In this document: positions 16,421 through 25,293 of the stretch, piece after piece
How the letters are laid out: each line of letters opens with the position of its first letter
Numbering within the stretch: position 1 is the stretch's first letter
Source: Idiomarina seosinensis_A
GTDB lineage: Bacteria; Pseudomonadota; Gammaproteobacteria; Enterobacterales; Alteromonadaceae
Length of the DNA stretch: 64,000 bases
NCBI RefSeq assembly: GCF_044797955.1
Contig: NZ_CP085211.1
Coordinates: forward strand, 2,294,001-2,358,000
Direction: 5' to 3'
Position numbers and translations under genes: made by a program
Notes under the pieces: generated by a model
The model's database searches: none
Told to the model about the DNA's origin: nothing
Seen by the model: only the letters and a program-made list of their open reading frames with translations

Positions 16421-18511
16421 TTATACCTGCGCGTAGTGATCCCGACGCGGCAGCCAGCGTTCGATAATCGCTTTGGCTGACTGCGGATAATCCTTTAAAA
16501 CGGTTTCGGCCACCTGCTGAGCAGCCGGCACTAAATCGGCATCACGCTCAAGGTCTGCAACTTTCATTTGTGTCAAACCCGTCTGTCGGTGTCCAAGTAA
16601 CTCTCCTGGCCCGCGGATCTCGAGATCGCGCTGCGCGATCACAAAACCGTCGTTACTTTCTCTTAATACGGATAAACGCTCACTTGCGGTTTTCGATAAC
16701 GGACTTTTATAAAGCAAAACACAATGACTGGCTACAGAGCCTCTTCCAACGCGCCCGCGTAACTGATGCAGCTGAGCTAACCCCAGCCGCTCAGGATTTT
16801 CAATAATCATTAGCGAAGCGTTCGGCACATCGACGCCCACTTCAATGACAGTGGTCGCTACCAGTAAATCCAGCTGGCCTGCTTTGAAGGCCTGCATAAC
16901 AGCCTCTTTTTGCGCCGGTTTCAAACGCCCATGGACCAAACCAACCGACAGTTCGCCCAGCGCTTGCTGTAACTCATTAGCCGTGTCTTCCGCGGCCTGG
17001 CACTCCAGTGCTTCGGACTCTTCAATTAACGTACACACCCAGTAGGCCTGCCGTCCCTCCGTTAAACACACCTCGCGCACACGTTCGATGACCTGCTGCC
17101 GGCGGCTGTCTGCGATTGCCACTGTTTGCACCGGAATACGTCCGGGAGGCAGCTCATCGATGGTCGACGTCGCCAGATCAGCATAAGCCGTCATTGCCAG
17201 TGTTCGCGGAATGGGCGTTGCTGTCATAATTAACTGATGCGGCTGACGCCCGGCCTGCTCGCCTTTCTCACGCAACTGTAAACGCTGGTGCACGCCAAAG
17301 CGATGCTGTTCATCAATAATAACTAACGCTAACTGATGATAATTAACATCGGCCTGAAACAGCGCATGCGTGCCGACCAACAGCTGTATTCTCCCGTCGG
17401 CAAGCTCTTGCAGTAACTCGCCGCGGGCTTTTCCTTTACTGCGGCCACTGAGCCAGCCGACCTGGATGCCCAGCGGCTCCAGCCATTGACGAAACGACAG
17501 CGCATGCTGTTCCGACAATAACTCCGTTGGTGCCATCAGAGCGACCTGATAGCCTGCTTCAATGGCGTGCAATGCTGCCAAAGCGGCTACCAGAGTTTTA
17601 CCTGAGCCCACGTCGCCCTGCACCAGCCGCATCATTGGTATACTCTTTTGCAGATCGCTGGCGATTTCCTCAGCCACGCGCTGTTGAGCAGCGGTTGGCT
17701 TAAAGGGCAGTTGTTGCAAAAAGCGCTGCTGCAGCACTCCACTGGTATTAACTGCAATACCTGCTTCTGCCTGCCGCTTACTGCGTAGCTGCAATAAACT
17801 CAACTGATGAGCAATTAACTCTTCACTGGCTAACCGCTGTTGAGCCGGATGCTGACCAAGTTCAAGCTGGGCAAGAGAAACGTCCGGCGGCGGATGATGT
17901 AATACCAACAATGCGTCAACTAACGATAAGCTGTGCGGTTGCAAGGATTGTGGTAATAACTCAGTTACACTTTGCTCAGACAAATAGGTGAGTGCCTGCG
18001 TAATTATCTTACGCAGTACCAGCGGAGAAACACCTTCTGTGGTCGGATAAACAGGCGTCAGGTGCGACTCCAGAGTAACCCTTTGTTCTGGCCCCAACAC
18101 AGTGTATTCCGGGTGTATCAGTTCAGCACCGGCAACACCGTACCGAACCTCGCCAAAGGCGAGCACCCGGGTGCCTGCAGCAAATTGCTTTAACTGGGCA
18201 GCACTGAATTGAAAAAATCGCAGGGTAATGCTGCCGCTGTTGTCTTTAGCCCGCACCAACAGCATTCGTTTTCTGCCATATTTAATTTCAGAATGCTGTA
18301 CTTCCAGCACCAGATTCGCCGAGCTACCCGGCCGTACCTGAGCCACAGTGCTAACCCGGGTGCGATCTTCATAACGCAGGGGTAAATGAAAGATTGCATC
18401 CTGCACGCTTTGCAAACCGAGTTTCAGTAGCTTCTGCGCGACTTTATCACCGACCCCTTTAAGTGTGGTCAGTGGTATTTTATTTAACGGCGAACTAACA
18501 GCAACAGCCAT
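16421..18511 (-). CDS. recG: ATP-dependent DNA helicase RecG
   Basis: This 696-residue helicase has an N-terminal wedge/OB region (TTLKGVGDKVAQKLLKLG, LPLRYEDRT), Walker A QGDVGSGKT near residue 300, the DEQH box in VIIDEQHRFGVHQR and the helicase C motif LHQLRGRVGRG. RecG reverses stalled forks and remodels branched DNA. It is full length. Its neighbours here are ubiE and a GNAT-nitrilase gene; it is separated from spoT by ridA and nhaC. Confidence 0.97.
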   Translation of the reverse strand: MAVAVSSPLNKIPLTTLKGVGDKVAQKLLKLGLQSVQDAIFHLPLRYEDRTRVSTVAQVRPGSSANLVLEVQHSEIKYGRKRMLLVRAKDNSGSITLRFFQFSAAQLKQFAAGTRVLAFGEVRYGVAGAELIHPEYTVLGPEQRVTLESHLTPVYPTTEGVSPLVLRKIITQALTYLSEQSVTELLPQSLQPHSLSLVDALLVLHHPPPDVSLAQLELGQHPAQQRLASEELIAHQLSLLQLRSKRQAEAGIAVNTSGVLQQRFLQQLPFKPTAAQQRVAEEIASDLQKSIPMMRLVQGDVGSGKTLVAALAALHAIEAGYQVALMAPTELLSEQHALSFRQWLEPLGIQVGWLSGRSKGKARGELLQELADGRIQLLVGTHALFQADVNYHQLALVIIDEQHRFGVHQRLQLREKGEQAGRQPHQLIMTATPIPRTLAMTAYADLATSTIDELPPGRIPVQTVAIADSRRQQVIERVREVCLTEGRQAYWVCTLIEESEALECQAAEDTANELQQALGELSVGLVHGRLKPAQKEAVMQAFKAGQLDLLVATTVIEVGVDVPNASLMIIENPERLGLAQLHQLRGRVGRGSVASHCVLLYKSPLSKTASERLSVLRESNDGFVIAQRDLEIRGPGELLGHRQTGLTQMKVADLERDADLVPAAQQVAETVLKDYPQSAKAIIERWLPRRDHYAQV

Positions 18512-18536
18512 TTAGATAAAAGTCCAGGGCAGCACG

Positions 18537-20066
18537 TTAACTGCGAATTTTCCGGGAAACTTCATAAATATCGGTTCTTCGGTCGCATAAATTAGTCACT
18601 GAGCCCTCATGATGCAGATAACGCAACTCATCCAGATTTAAATCAGAAAACATCAGCATTTCGGTATTAGGCGTTGTTTCTGACATGATTGCATCGTGCG
18701 GAAAAGCAAAATCAGAAGGCGAAAAAACCGCTGACTGAGCGTACTGTACATCCAGGCTTTCAACTTCCGGAAGGTTACCGACACTACCGCAGATGACCAC
18801 ATAGCATTCGTTTTCTACCGCCCGAGCCTGGGCGCAATGACGCACGCGTAAATAGGCATTGCGGGTATCAGTCCAGAACGGCACAAAAAGTATCTCCAGC
18901 CCTTCTTCAGCCATTATCCGCCCCAGTTCCGGGAATTCAACATCGTAGCAAATCAAAATGCCGATACGTCCGGCATCCGTATCAAAGACACTAATTTCAT
19001 TGCCCCCTGCGATAACCCAGTCACGTTTTTCGTGCGGTGTGATATGCAGCTTACGCTGTTCTTCGACCGAACCGTCCCGGCGACACAAATACGACACGTT
19101 ATAGATGCTGTCACCTTCTTGCAGCGGCATTGAGCCGGTGATGATATTGACGTTGTAGCTGACTGCCATTTGTGACATTTCGCGCTTAAAGCGTTCGGTA
19201 AAACCGGCCAAAAACCGGATGGCGCTCATTTGTTGGCTTTTATCAGTCAGTCCCATCAATGGCGCATTAAAAAATTCCGGTAAGACGGCAAAATCACTTT
19301 GGTAATTGGATAACGCATCGACAAAATATTCAACTTGCTGCAACAATTCGTCAACTGACTCTACCGACCGCATTTGCCATTGCACAGCACCCACCCGAAC
19401 ATTCTGAATACGAGTGGTCAGAATGTTAGTTGAGGGATCGTAAAGAAAATTGTTCCACTCCAGTAAGGTAGCAAAACCGCGTGACCGCTCGTCTTCAGGA
19501 AGATACTTGCCTAACAGACGTTTAACGCTAAAATCATTAGCCAGCTGAAAGGTCAGAATCGGATCGTAAATTTCCCGGCGCTGAACTTTGTCCAGGTATT
19601 GGCTGGGGCTCAGCTCAGCGGAATACTTATGGTAATTGATGATCCGGCCGCCCGCCAAAATAGCCCGCATATTGTCCTGCCGGCAGAGCTCTTTACGCGC
19701 ATCGTACAGGCGCCGGCCCAGGCGGTAGCCGCGGTAGTCGGGATGAATCAACACATCCAGACCGTACAGCGCATCGCCTTTTTTATCGTTTAAGATAGCT
19801 TCGCGGTGACCAATTAAATCATCGTAGGTATGTGGGTTTGAAAAGGTGTTGTATGCCACTTTTACCGTCAGTGCAACACCGACAATTTTACCGTTATCTT
19901 CCAGACAAAACTGCCCTTCGCTAAAGTCCTTAATCAGCTTTTCAATCGTGAACTGGCTCCATGAACCGCCGATATCTGTATAAACGGCGTCCATAAGAAC
20001 TTTCAGCTGCGGGTAATCTTCTAGCCGTAAATTACGTAACTGTAAATGTAAGTCATCCGGACTCAT
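18537..20066 (-). CDS. Fused GNAT acetyltransferase-nitrilase-type amidohydrolase
   Basis: 509 residues in two parts. Residues about 10-200 form a GNAT-like domain with HPDYRGYRLGRRLYDARKEL, the acetyl-CoA pyrophosphate-binding pattern. Residues about 222-500 form a carbon-nitrogen hydrolase with the full triad: Glu in FAVLPEFFNAP, Lys in EEQRKLHITPHEK and Cys in GILICYDVEFPEL. Proteins with this fusion occur in several bacterial groups (family knowledge); the natural substrate is not evident. GGGGCAG lies upstream of the ATG. It is encoded 25 bp upstream of recG on the same strand. Confidence 0.88.
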   Translation of the reverse strand: MSPDDLHLQLRNLRLEDYPQLKVLMDAVYTDIGGSWSQFTIEKLIKDFSEGQFCLEDNGKIVGVALTVKVAYNTFSNPHTYDDLIGHREAILNDKKGDALYGLDVLIHPDYRGYRLGRRLYDARKELCRQDNMRAILAGGRIINYHKYSAELSPSQYLDKVQRREIYDPILTFQLANDFSVKRLLGKYLPEDERSRGFATLLEWNNFLYDPSTNILTTRIQNVRVGAVQWQMRSVESVDELLQQVEYFVDALSNYQSDFAVLPEFFNAPLMGLTDKSQQMSAIRFLAGFTERFKREMSQMAVSYNVNIITGSMPLQEGDSIYNVSYLCRRDGSVEEQRKLHITPHEKRDWVIAGGNEISVFDTDAGRIGILICYDVEFPELGRIMAEEGLEILFVPFWTDTRNAYLRVRHCAQARAVENECYVVICGSVGNLPEVESLDVQYAQSAVFSPSDFAFPHDAIMSETTPNTEMLMFSDLNLDELRYLHHEGSVTNLCDRRTDIYEVSRKIRS

Positions 20067-20190
20067 AACTGCCCCAAAATTAAAATGATATGCTAAGCGT
20101 AGTTTACACGGATTTGATTAAGGGTTGCACCAGAACAAGTAGCTGTATAAACTTCTGGACGTCCAAACAAAAAATAATAAAGGGAAATAC

Positions 20191-21540
20191 ATGAATTCAC
20201 CGGCTGATGTCCAACCTCCCAGCGCTATAGCGTTATTACCCTTAGCTTTATTCCTGGCGCTGTTTTTGGGAACCGGAATTTATTTCCAAAATGAGGGCGT
20301 CGAGTACGCATTTTATCAGCTACCCAGTCCGGTGGCGATTTTACCGGCGATTGTACTTGGTATCCTGCTAAGTCGACAGGCATTCGAAGAGCGTATTGCC
20401 ACCTTTGTCGCCGGCGTCGGTAATAGCAATATCATCACCATGTGTATGATTTACCTGCTGGCCGGAGCGTTTTCTACGGTGGCTGAGGCAACGGGCGGCG
20501 TCGATGCCATGGTTGCGTTGGGTTTAAATGTTATTCCGGCCTCTTTTCTTCTGCCCGGTTTATTTTTAATTGCCGGTGTTATTTCCACCGCTATGGGCAC
20601 GTCAATGGGGACACTGGCCGCGCTGGCTCCCGTGGTACTGGGTATTGGCGAAGCCACTGATTTGAGTTTACCACTACTGGCCGGGGTACTGGTCAGTGGT
20701 GCTATGTTTGGCGACAACTTATCGATAATTTCCGACACAACCATTGCAGCTACGCGCACCCAGGGCTGCACCATGCGTGACAAATTCCGTGCTAATTTAA
20801 AGGTTTCTATACCCGCAGCAATTCTCACCGTAGTTTGGTTAATGAGTTACGATACCAGTAATGTACCGCTGCAAATCCCTGACGCCAACTTTTGGCTGTG
20901 CCTGCCCTACTTCGCCATCATTGTACTGGCTGTAATGGGGCTTAACGTATTTGCCGTTCTTGGCCTCGGGATTGTACTGGCAGCGGCTTTTGGCATGGTC
21001 GCGGTGGACTACCAGTTAGTTAAGTTCAGTCAGGATATTTATGACGGCTTTACCAGTATGCAGGAAATCTTTTTACTGTCGCTGCTTATCGGTGGTCTTT
21101 CAGGACTCATTCGGCAGCAGGGCGGACTGGCTTTTCTGGCCCGTTTTGTCGAATCAATTGCCAGTCGCGTCAGCAAACACAAACAGCGGTCATCCGCCCT
21201 GGGTATTGCCGGTTTAACCTCCCTGACCAACCTGTGTGTTGCTAATAACACCGTCAGCATTCTGCTGGCCGGTGAAGTCAGTAAGCGGCTCGCCGTCAAT
21301 GGTAATATTGCCGCTCGGCAAAGCGCCAGCCTGCTGGACATCTTTGCCTGCACAGTGCAGGGCGTATTACCTTATGGTGCTCAGGCGCTGTTGATGGGTG
21401 CCAGTTTTGGTATTTCGCCTTTGTCGGTTAGTTTAAATACAGGCTACTGCTTTATTTTGGGAGGAGTGGCGTTAGTGCTGATTATTTGGCGAAAACCATT
21501 GGAAAACCGTGAGCCGGAAGTACAGCAAGCAGCCCTTTAG
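20191..21540 (+). CDS. NhaC-family Na+/H+ antiporter
   Basis: This 449-residue integral membrane protein has about 11-12 hydrophobic segments. VSGAMFGDNLSIISDTTIAA near residue 170 is the hallmark of the NhaC/Na+-H+ antiporter superfamily, and a second related block, LTNLCVANNTVSILLAGE, lies near 350. It probably exports sodium for protons, which fits a marine or haloalkaline habitat. AAAGGGAAATAC precedes the ATG. Substrate choice within the family (Na+, malate or others) cannot be settled from sequence. Confidence 0.85.
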   Translation: MNSPADVQPPSAIALLPLALFLALFLGTGIYFQNEGVEYAFYQLPSPVAILPAIVLGILLSRQAFEERIATFVAGVGNSNIITMCMIYLLAGAFSTVAEATGGVDAMVALGLNVIPASFLLPGLFLIAGVISTAMGTSMGTLAALAPVVLGIGEATDLSLPLLAGVLVSGAMFGDNLSIISDTTIAATRTQGCTMRDKFRANLKVSIPAAILTVVWLMSYDTSNVPLQIPDANFWLCLPYFAIIVLAVMGLNVFAVLGLGIVLAAAFGMVAVDYQLVKFSQDIYDGFTSMQEIFLLSLLIGGLSGLIRQQGGLAFLARFVESIASRVSKHKQRSSALGIAGLTSLTNLCVANNTVSILLAGEVSKRLAVNGNIAARQSASLLDIFACTVQGVLPYGAQALLMGASFGISPLSVSLNTGYCFILGGVALVLIIWRKPLENREPEVQQAAL

Positions 21541-21550
21541 GTTGCTTGCT
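21524..21550. terminator. Hairpin spanning the nhaC-type stop codon
   Basis: AGCAAGCAGCC / GGTTGCTTGCT pair with one mismatch around a 5-nt loop that includes the stop codon. It separates the plus-strand antiporter gene from convergent ridA. No long T-run follows on either strand. Confidence 0.55.
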
Positions 21551-21569
21551 GGTTAATTGTTAAGCAAAA

Positions 21570-21962
21570 TTAATCGGTACTAGGTAGTTCAAGAATACCG
21601 TCAATTTCGATCTGTGCGCCTTTTGGTAGCTGTTTTACACCAATAGCAGCCCGCGCCGGGAAAGGGCTGGTGAAATGCTCGGCCATGACTTCATTCAGTA
21701 CCGCAAACTCATCTAAATCGGTCAGATAAATCTGTAGCTTAACCATATCCTGAAGCTCACCGCCCGCAGCTGTGCAAACGGCTGTCAGATTCTTAAAAAC
21801 TTGCTCGGCTTGTTCTCTGAAGTCCTGACTAACCAATTCCATAGTTTCCGGAACTAAAGGGATTTGGCCCGATAAGTACACTGTGGTGCCAATCTTCACT
21901 GCTTGCGAGTAGGTTCCAATAGCCGCAGGCGCTTTTTCTGTAGCAATGATAACTTTCGACAT
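21570..21962 (-). CDS. ridA: RidA-family enamine/imine deaminase
   Basis: 130 residues, typical for RidA/YjgF. Conserved blocks are EKAPAAIGTYSQAV, TVYLSGQIPL, FKNLTAVCTAAG, and FPARAAIGVKQLPKGAQIEID with the catalytic Arg. It hydrolyses reactive 2-aminoacrylate and related imines made by PLP enzymes. It starts 3 bp after the spoT stop codon, and its AGGAAAT ribosome-binding site lies in the end of spoT, so the two are coupled. spoT-ridA adjacency is common in gammaproteobacteria. Confidence 0.95.
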   Translation of the reverse strand: MSKVIIATEKAPAAIGTYSQAVKIGTTVYLSGQIPLVPETMELVSQDFREQAEQVFKNLTAVCTAAGGELQDMVKLQIYLTDLDEFAVLNEVMAEHFTSPFPARAAIGVKQLPKGAQIEIDGILELPSTD

Positions 21963-21965
21963 TTT

Positions 21966-24071
21966 TTATTTCCTCAAACGCGTAACACGCTGTACATCAG
22001 GCATCTTACGAATATGGCGAATAACATCCGCTAAGTGTTTACGATCGCGGATCGTAAGAGCCACATCAATAAAGTAAATATTGGCATCAATTTCTTCGGT
22101 CGTCAGCCCGTCAATATTACAACCTGTTGTCGCAATTGCTGAGGTCAACCTGGCCAACGCACCTTGGTTATTAACCATTTCAATACGAATCTCAGAGATA
22201 AACTCTGCCTCGGGCTTATTATCCCACTCAACCGGGAAATAACGGCCCGGCTCATCTTCATAGCCTCTGACATTTTTACACTCACTACGGTGTATCACCA
22301 GACCCTTACCGGGGCTAACGTGGGCAATAATATCATCGCCCGGAATTGGCCGGCAGCACTTAGCAAAGCTAACCAGCAAGCCTTCAGCACCCTTAATGGA
22401 CAGGCTGCTTTGCGACGAAGCTTCATCTTTTAACGTCTGGATTTCGCCCAGCAGACGCTTCGCGATGGCCACCGACATCATGTTACCCAAGCCGATCTGC
22501 GTCAACAGCTCGTTTTTACTTTCGACCTTAGTTTCTTTTGCGACCCGCTCGAACTCGCTGTCAGGTATGTCTTCATAGCTCACCGGTCCCAAAGCAGAGC
22601 GCAGTAAGCGCTCACCCAGCTGCAATGCTTCGGAGCTTTGCTGTCCTTTTAGGTACTGGCGTATTTTGGTGCGCGCTTTACCTGTTACGACAAAATTCAA
22701 CCAGGCAATATTCGGACGCGAACCGCTGGCCGTCTTTATTTCAACAGTCTGTCCTGTTTCCAGCGGCTTACTTAATGAATAGGTGCGGTGATTAACCCGC
22801 GCGCCAATACAGGTATTACCAACATCAGTATGCACAGCATAAGCAAAGTCGACCGCTGTAGCGCCCTGAGGTAATTCAATGATGCGGCCATTTGGACTGA
22901 AAACATAAATTTCGTCGGGAAACAGGTCTGACTTAACGCTTTCGATAAATTCAAATGAACTGCCGGCACTTTGTTGCAATTCCAATAGGCTCTGCATCCA
23001 TTTTCGGGCTCTGACCTGGGCGGTCGTGCCGGCGTCATCAGTATTTTTATACAGCCAGTGTGCGGCAACTCCGCGGTCGGCCATTAAGTCCATCTCTTCG
23101 GTGCGTATCTGGATTTCTACCGGCACCCCATGAGGACCTTTTAACGAGGTATGTAGCGACTGGTAGCCATTGGATTTCGGAATTGCAATATAATCCTTAA
23201 AACGGGTTTCTATTGGCTTGTACAGATTATGCAAAACACCCAGAGCGCGATAACAGGTATCGACTGTGTCAACAATCACCCGGAAGGCGTAGACATCCAT
23301 AACCTGATTAAAACGCAGCTCTTTTGACTGCATTTTATTGTAAATACTGTGCAGGAGCTTCTCTCTTCCCAATACCCGCATTTCAATATTGTTAGCCTGC
23401 AACCGCGCTTCGATTTCGCTGTGTACCCGCTCAACAAATTCGCGCCGGTTACCGCGAGCTTTTTTTACTTCAGATTCGAGCAAGCGGGCCCGCCACGGGT
23501 AAAGAGCCCAAAAGCCCAGCTGTTCCAGCTCATTTTTAATGTCATGGATACCCAGCCGATGCGCCAGGGGTGCATAAATTTCGAGGGTTTCACGTGCTAT
23601 TCGGCGCCGTTTATCGGGCCGTAAATGCTGAATGGTCCGCATATTGTGTGTGCGGTCGGCCAGTTTAATCAGAATAACCCGAATATCCTGCACCATTGCC
23701 ATGATCATTTTACGATAATTTTCAGCCTGGGCTTCTTCTTTAGAATCAAACTGAAGCTTATCAAGTTTTGACACGCCCTCGACCAGGTTAGCAACACTAC
23801 TGCCAAATAGCTCAGTTAACTCTTCGTGGTTGGTTTCGGTATCTTCTATGACATCATGCAGTAATGCGGCCATCAGGGTTTCGTAATCCAGCCGCATTTC
23901 AGCCAATAAACTGGCAACCGCAACTGGATGGGTAATGTAGGGCTCACCGCTACTGCGTTTTTGGCTGCTATGGGCCTCGTTAGCCACTACAAAAGCTTGC
24001 TGAACTTGCTCCACCTGAGCCGCAGGTAAATACTCGCTAATTTGCGTTTTTAAGCCTTCAAATAGATACAC
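21966..24071 (-). CDS. spoT: Bifunctional (p)ppGpp synthetase/hydrolase SpoT
   Basis: 701 residues starting at GTG 24071 with GGAGAT upstream. Domains in order: HD hydrolase (HDVIEDTETN near residue 70), synthetase (RFKDYIAIPKSNGYQSLHTS near 270), TGS (IYVFSPNGRIIELPQGA near 390), a Zn-finger/helical region (CCRPIPGDDI) and a C-terminal ACT domain. The intact HD motif and its place after rpoZ mark it as SpoT rather than RelA. It balances the alarmone in the stringent response. Confidence 0.97.
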   Translation of the reverse strand: MYLFEGLKTQISEYLPAAQVEQVQQAFVVANEAHSSQKRSSGEPYITHPVAVASLLAEMRLDYETLMAALLHDVIEDTETNHEELTELFGSSVANLVEGVSKLDKLQFDSKEEAQAENYRKMIMAMVQDIRVILIKLADRTHNMRTIQHLRPDKRRRIARETLEIYAPLAHRLGIHDIKNELEQLGFWALYPWRARLLESEVKKARGNRREFVERVHSEIEARLQANNIEMRVLGREKLLHSIYNKMQSKELRFNQVMDVYAFRVIVDTVDTCYRALGVLHNLYKPIETRFKDYIAIPKSNGYQSLHTSLKGPHGVPVEIQIRTEEMDLMADRGVAAHWLYKNTDDAGTTAQVRARKWMQSLLELQQSAGSSFEFIESVKSDLFPDEIYVFSPNGRIIELPQGATAVDFAYAVHTDVGNTCIGARVNHRTYSLSKPLETGQTVEIKTASGSRPNIAWLNFVVTGKARTKIRQYLKGQQSSEALQLGERLLRSALGPVSYEDIPDSEFERVAKETKVESKNELLTQIGLGNMMSVAIAKRLLGEIQTLKDEASSQSSLSIKGAEGLLVSFAKCCRPIPGDDIIAHVSPGKGLVIHRSECKNVRGYEDEPGRYFPVEWDNKPEAEFISEIRIEMVNNQGALARLTSAIATTGCNIDGLTTEEIDANIYFIDVALTIRDRKHLADVIRHIRKMPDVQRVTRLRK

Positions 24072-24138
24072 CAGCTATCTCCGCGACAGACGCTACTAGA
24101 CCAGATCGATGAGGAAACGTTATGACAGAATACGGGGA

Positions 24139-24173
24139 AAAAAGAAAAAAGCCAACGGCCGGCTGCCGTTGGC
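24139..24173 (-). terminator. Rho-independent terminator after rpoZ
   Basis: On the minus strand GCCAACGGC / GCCGTTGGC forms a perfect 9-bp GC-rich stem with a 5-nt loop, followed by TTTTTTCTTTTTT. It lies just after the rpoZ stop codon at 24183 and would limit readthrough into spoT. Confidence 0.9.
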
Positions 24174-24182
24174 GGAGTTTAT

Positions 24183-24455
24183 TTATTCGACGCCACGCAG
24201 CGCGTTAACTGTTTGCATTTCTTCAACGTCAGCGCGTTGCTGTGCTTGCTGATCTTCAGCGTCCAGCAAATCATTATTGATTAAACCCTGCTCGATTTCT
24301 CGCAGTGCAATCACGGTTGGCTTTTCATTTTTTACTTCAACCAGGGGTTCTTTGCCCTGCACTGCCAACTGGCGGGCACGACGGGATGCTAATAAAATTA
24401 AGTCAAAACGGTTACCAACGCGGTCTACAGCATCTTCAACGGTTACGCGAGCCAT
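24183..24455 (-). CDS. rpoZ: RNA polymerase omega subunit
   Basis: 90 residues: MARVTVEDAVDRVGNRFDLI and ASRRARQLAVQGKEPLV are diagnostic. Omega helps assemble RNA polymerase and forms part of a ppGpp-binding site, which fits its position between gmk and spoT. GGGAG precedes the ATG. A strong terminator follows the stop. Confidence 0.97.
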   Translation of the reverse strand: MARVTVEDAVDRVGNRFDLILLASRRARQLAVQGKEPLVEVKNEKPTVIALREIEQGLINNDLLDAEDQQAQQRADVEEMQTVNALRGVE

Positions 24456-24523
24456 GGTTTACTCCCAATAAAGCCTGAGTTCTATTTTTCGAAAGGTTAC
24501 AAATTATACGGAAAAGCCCGCCA

Positions 24524-25150
24524 TTAGCCAAGCAATTCCTTCAGTGTTTCTGCATGGCAGCATTGTTGTCGCTGCATACGGCTACGCTGTGCCAGAACAA
24601 TATGCTCCAGCTGTTGTAAGGTGGTTGTGAAGTCATCATTCACTAATAAGTAATCAAACTCATGATAATGCGACATTTCTGCCTGCGCTTTTGCCATACG
24701 ACCGGCGATGACAGCATCGCTGTCCTGCCCGCGATCGCGCAAGCGTTGCTCTAAAACAGCAAGGCTGGGTGGAACGATAAATACGGAACGGGTGGCCGGA
24801 TGATGTTCCCTGACCTGCTGAGCACCTTGCCAGTCGATGTCTAAAAACACATCAACACCTTGTTCCAGCAGTTGCTCTACGCTTTTGCGCGAGGTTCCGT
24901 AATAATTATCAAATACCCGGGCCCACTCATAAAATTCACCCGCATCGATGCGCCGTTCAAATTCCGGAATATCCATAAAATGGTAATGGACGCCCTGTTG
25001 CTCACCAGGTCGCGGAGCGCGTGTGGTAGAGGAAACCGAAACCTGCATTGAACCATCGTCGTGTTGGTTCAGCAACGCTCTGATAAGACTGGACTTACCG
25101 GCACCACTGGGTGCGGCAATGATAAAAAGGTTTCCCGATTGCGTCGCCAT
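24524..25150 (-). CDS. gmk: Guanylate kinase
   Basis: The ATG at 25150 gives a 208-residue protein (MATQSGNLFIIAAPSGAG...), the normal length; the frame is open for another 29 codons upstream but that part is not conserved-looking. The P-loop APSGAGKSS, TTRAPRPGEQQGVHYHF and LDIDWQGAQQV are classic. It phosphorylates GMP to GDP and its activity is a known target of ppGpp in some bacteria. It heads gmk-rpoZ-spoT. Confidence 0.96.
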   Translation of the reverse strand: MATQSGNLFIIAAPSGAGKSSLIRALLNQHDDGSMQVSVSSTTRAPRPGEQQGVHYHFMDIPEFERRIDAGEFYEWARVFDNYYGTSRKSVEQLLEQGVDVFLDIDWQGAQQVREHHPATRSVFIVPPSLAVLEQRLRDRGQDSDAVIAGRMAKAQAEMSHYHEFDYLLVNDDFTTTLQQLEHIVLAQRSRMQRQQCCHAETLKELLG

Positions 25151-25293
25151 AAATGTTGCTGTAAAACACCCAAGTTGTGATTTATAGCAGTTAATAGTAT
25201 CACGCTTAAAGGAGTTTGGTAAAAGCTCATTATTCACTATCGACGAAAAAGTCAGTACAGTAAGCTCTTTTGCTTGTAGAGGACTAATGCCCC

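Noticed and set aside
21966..24071. RelA rather than SpoT
   Set aside because: The HD hydrolase motif is intact and the gene follows gmk-rpoZ, the spoT context.
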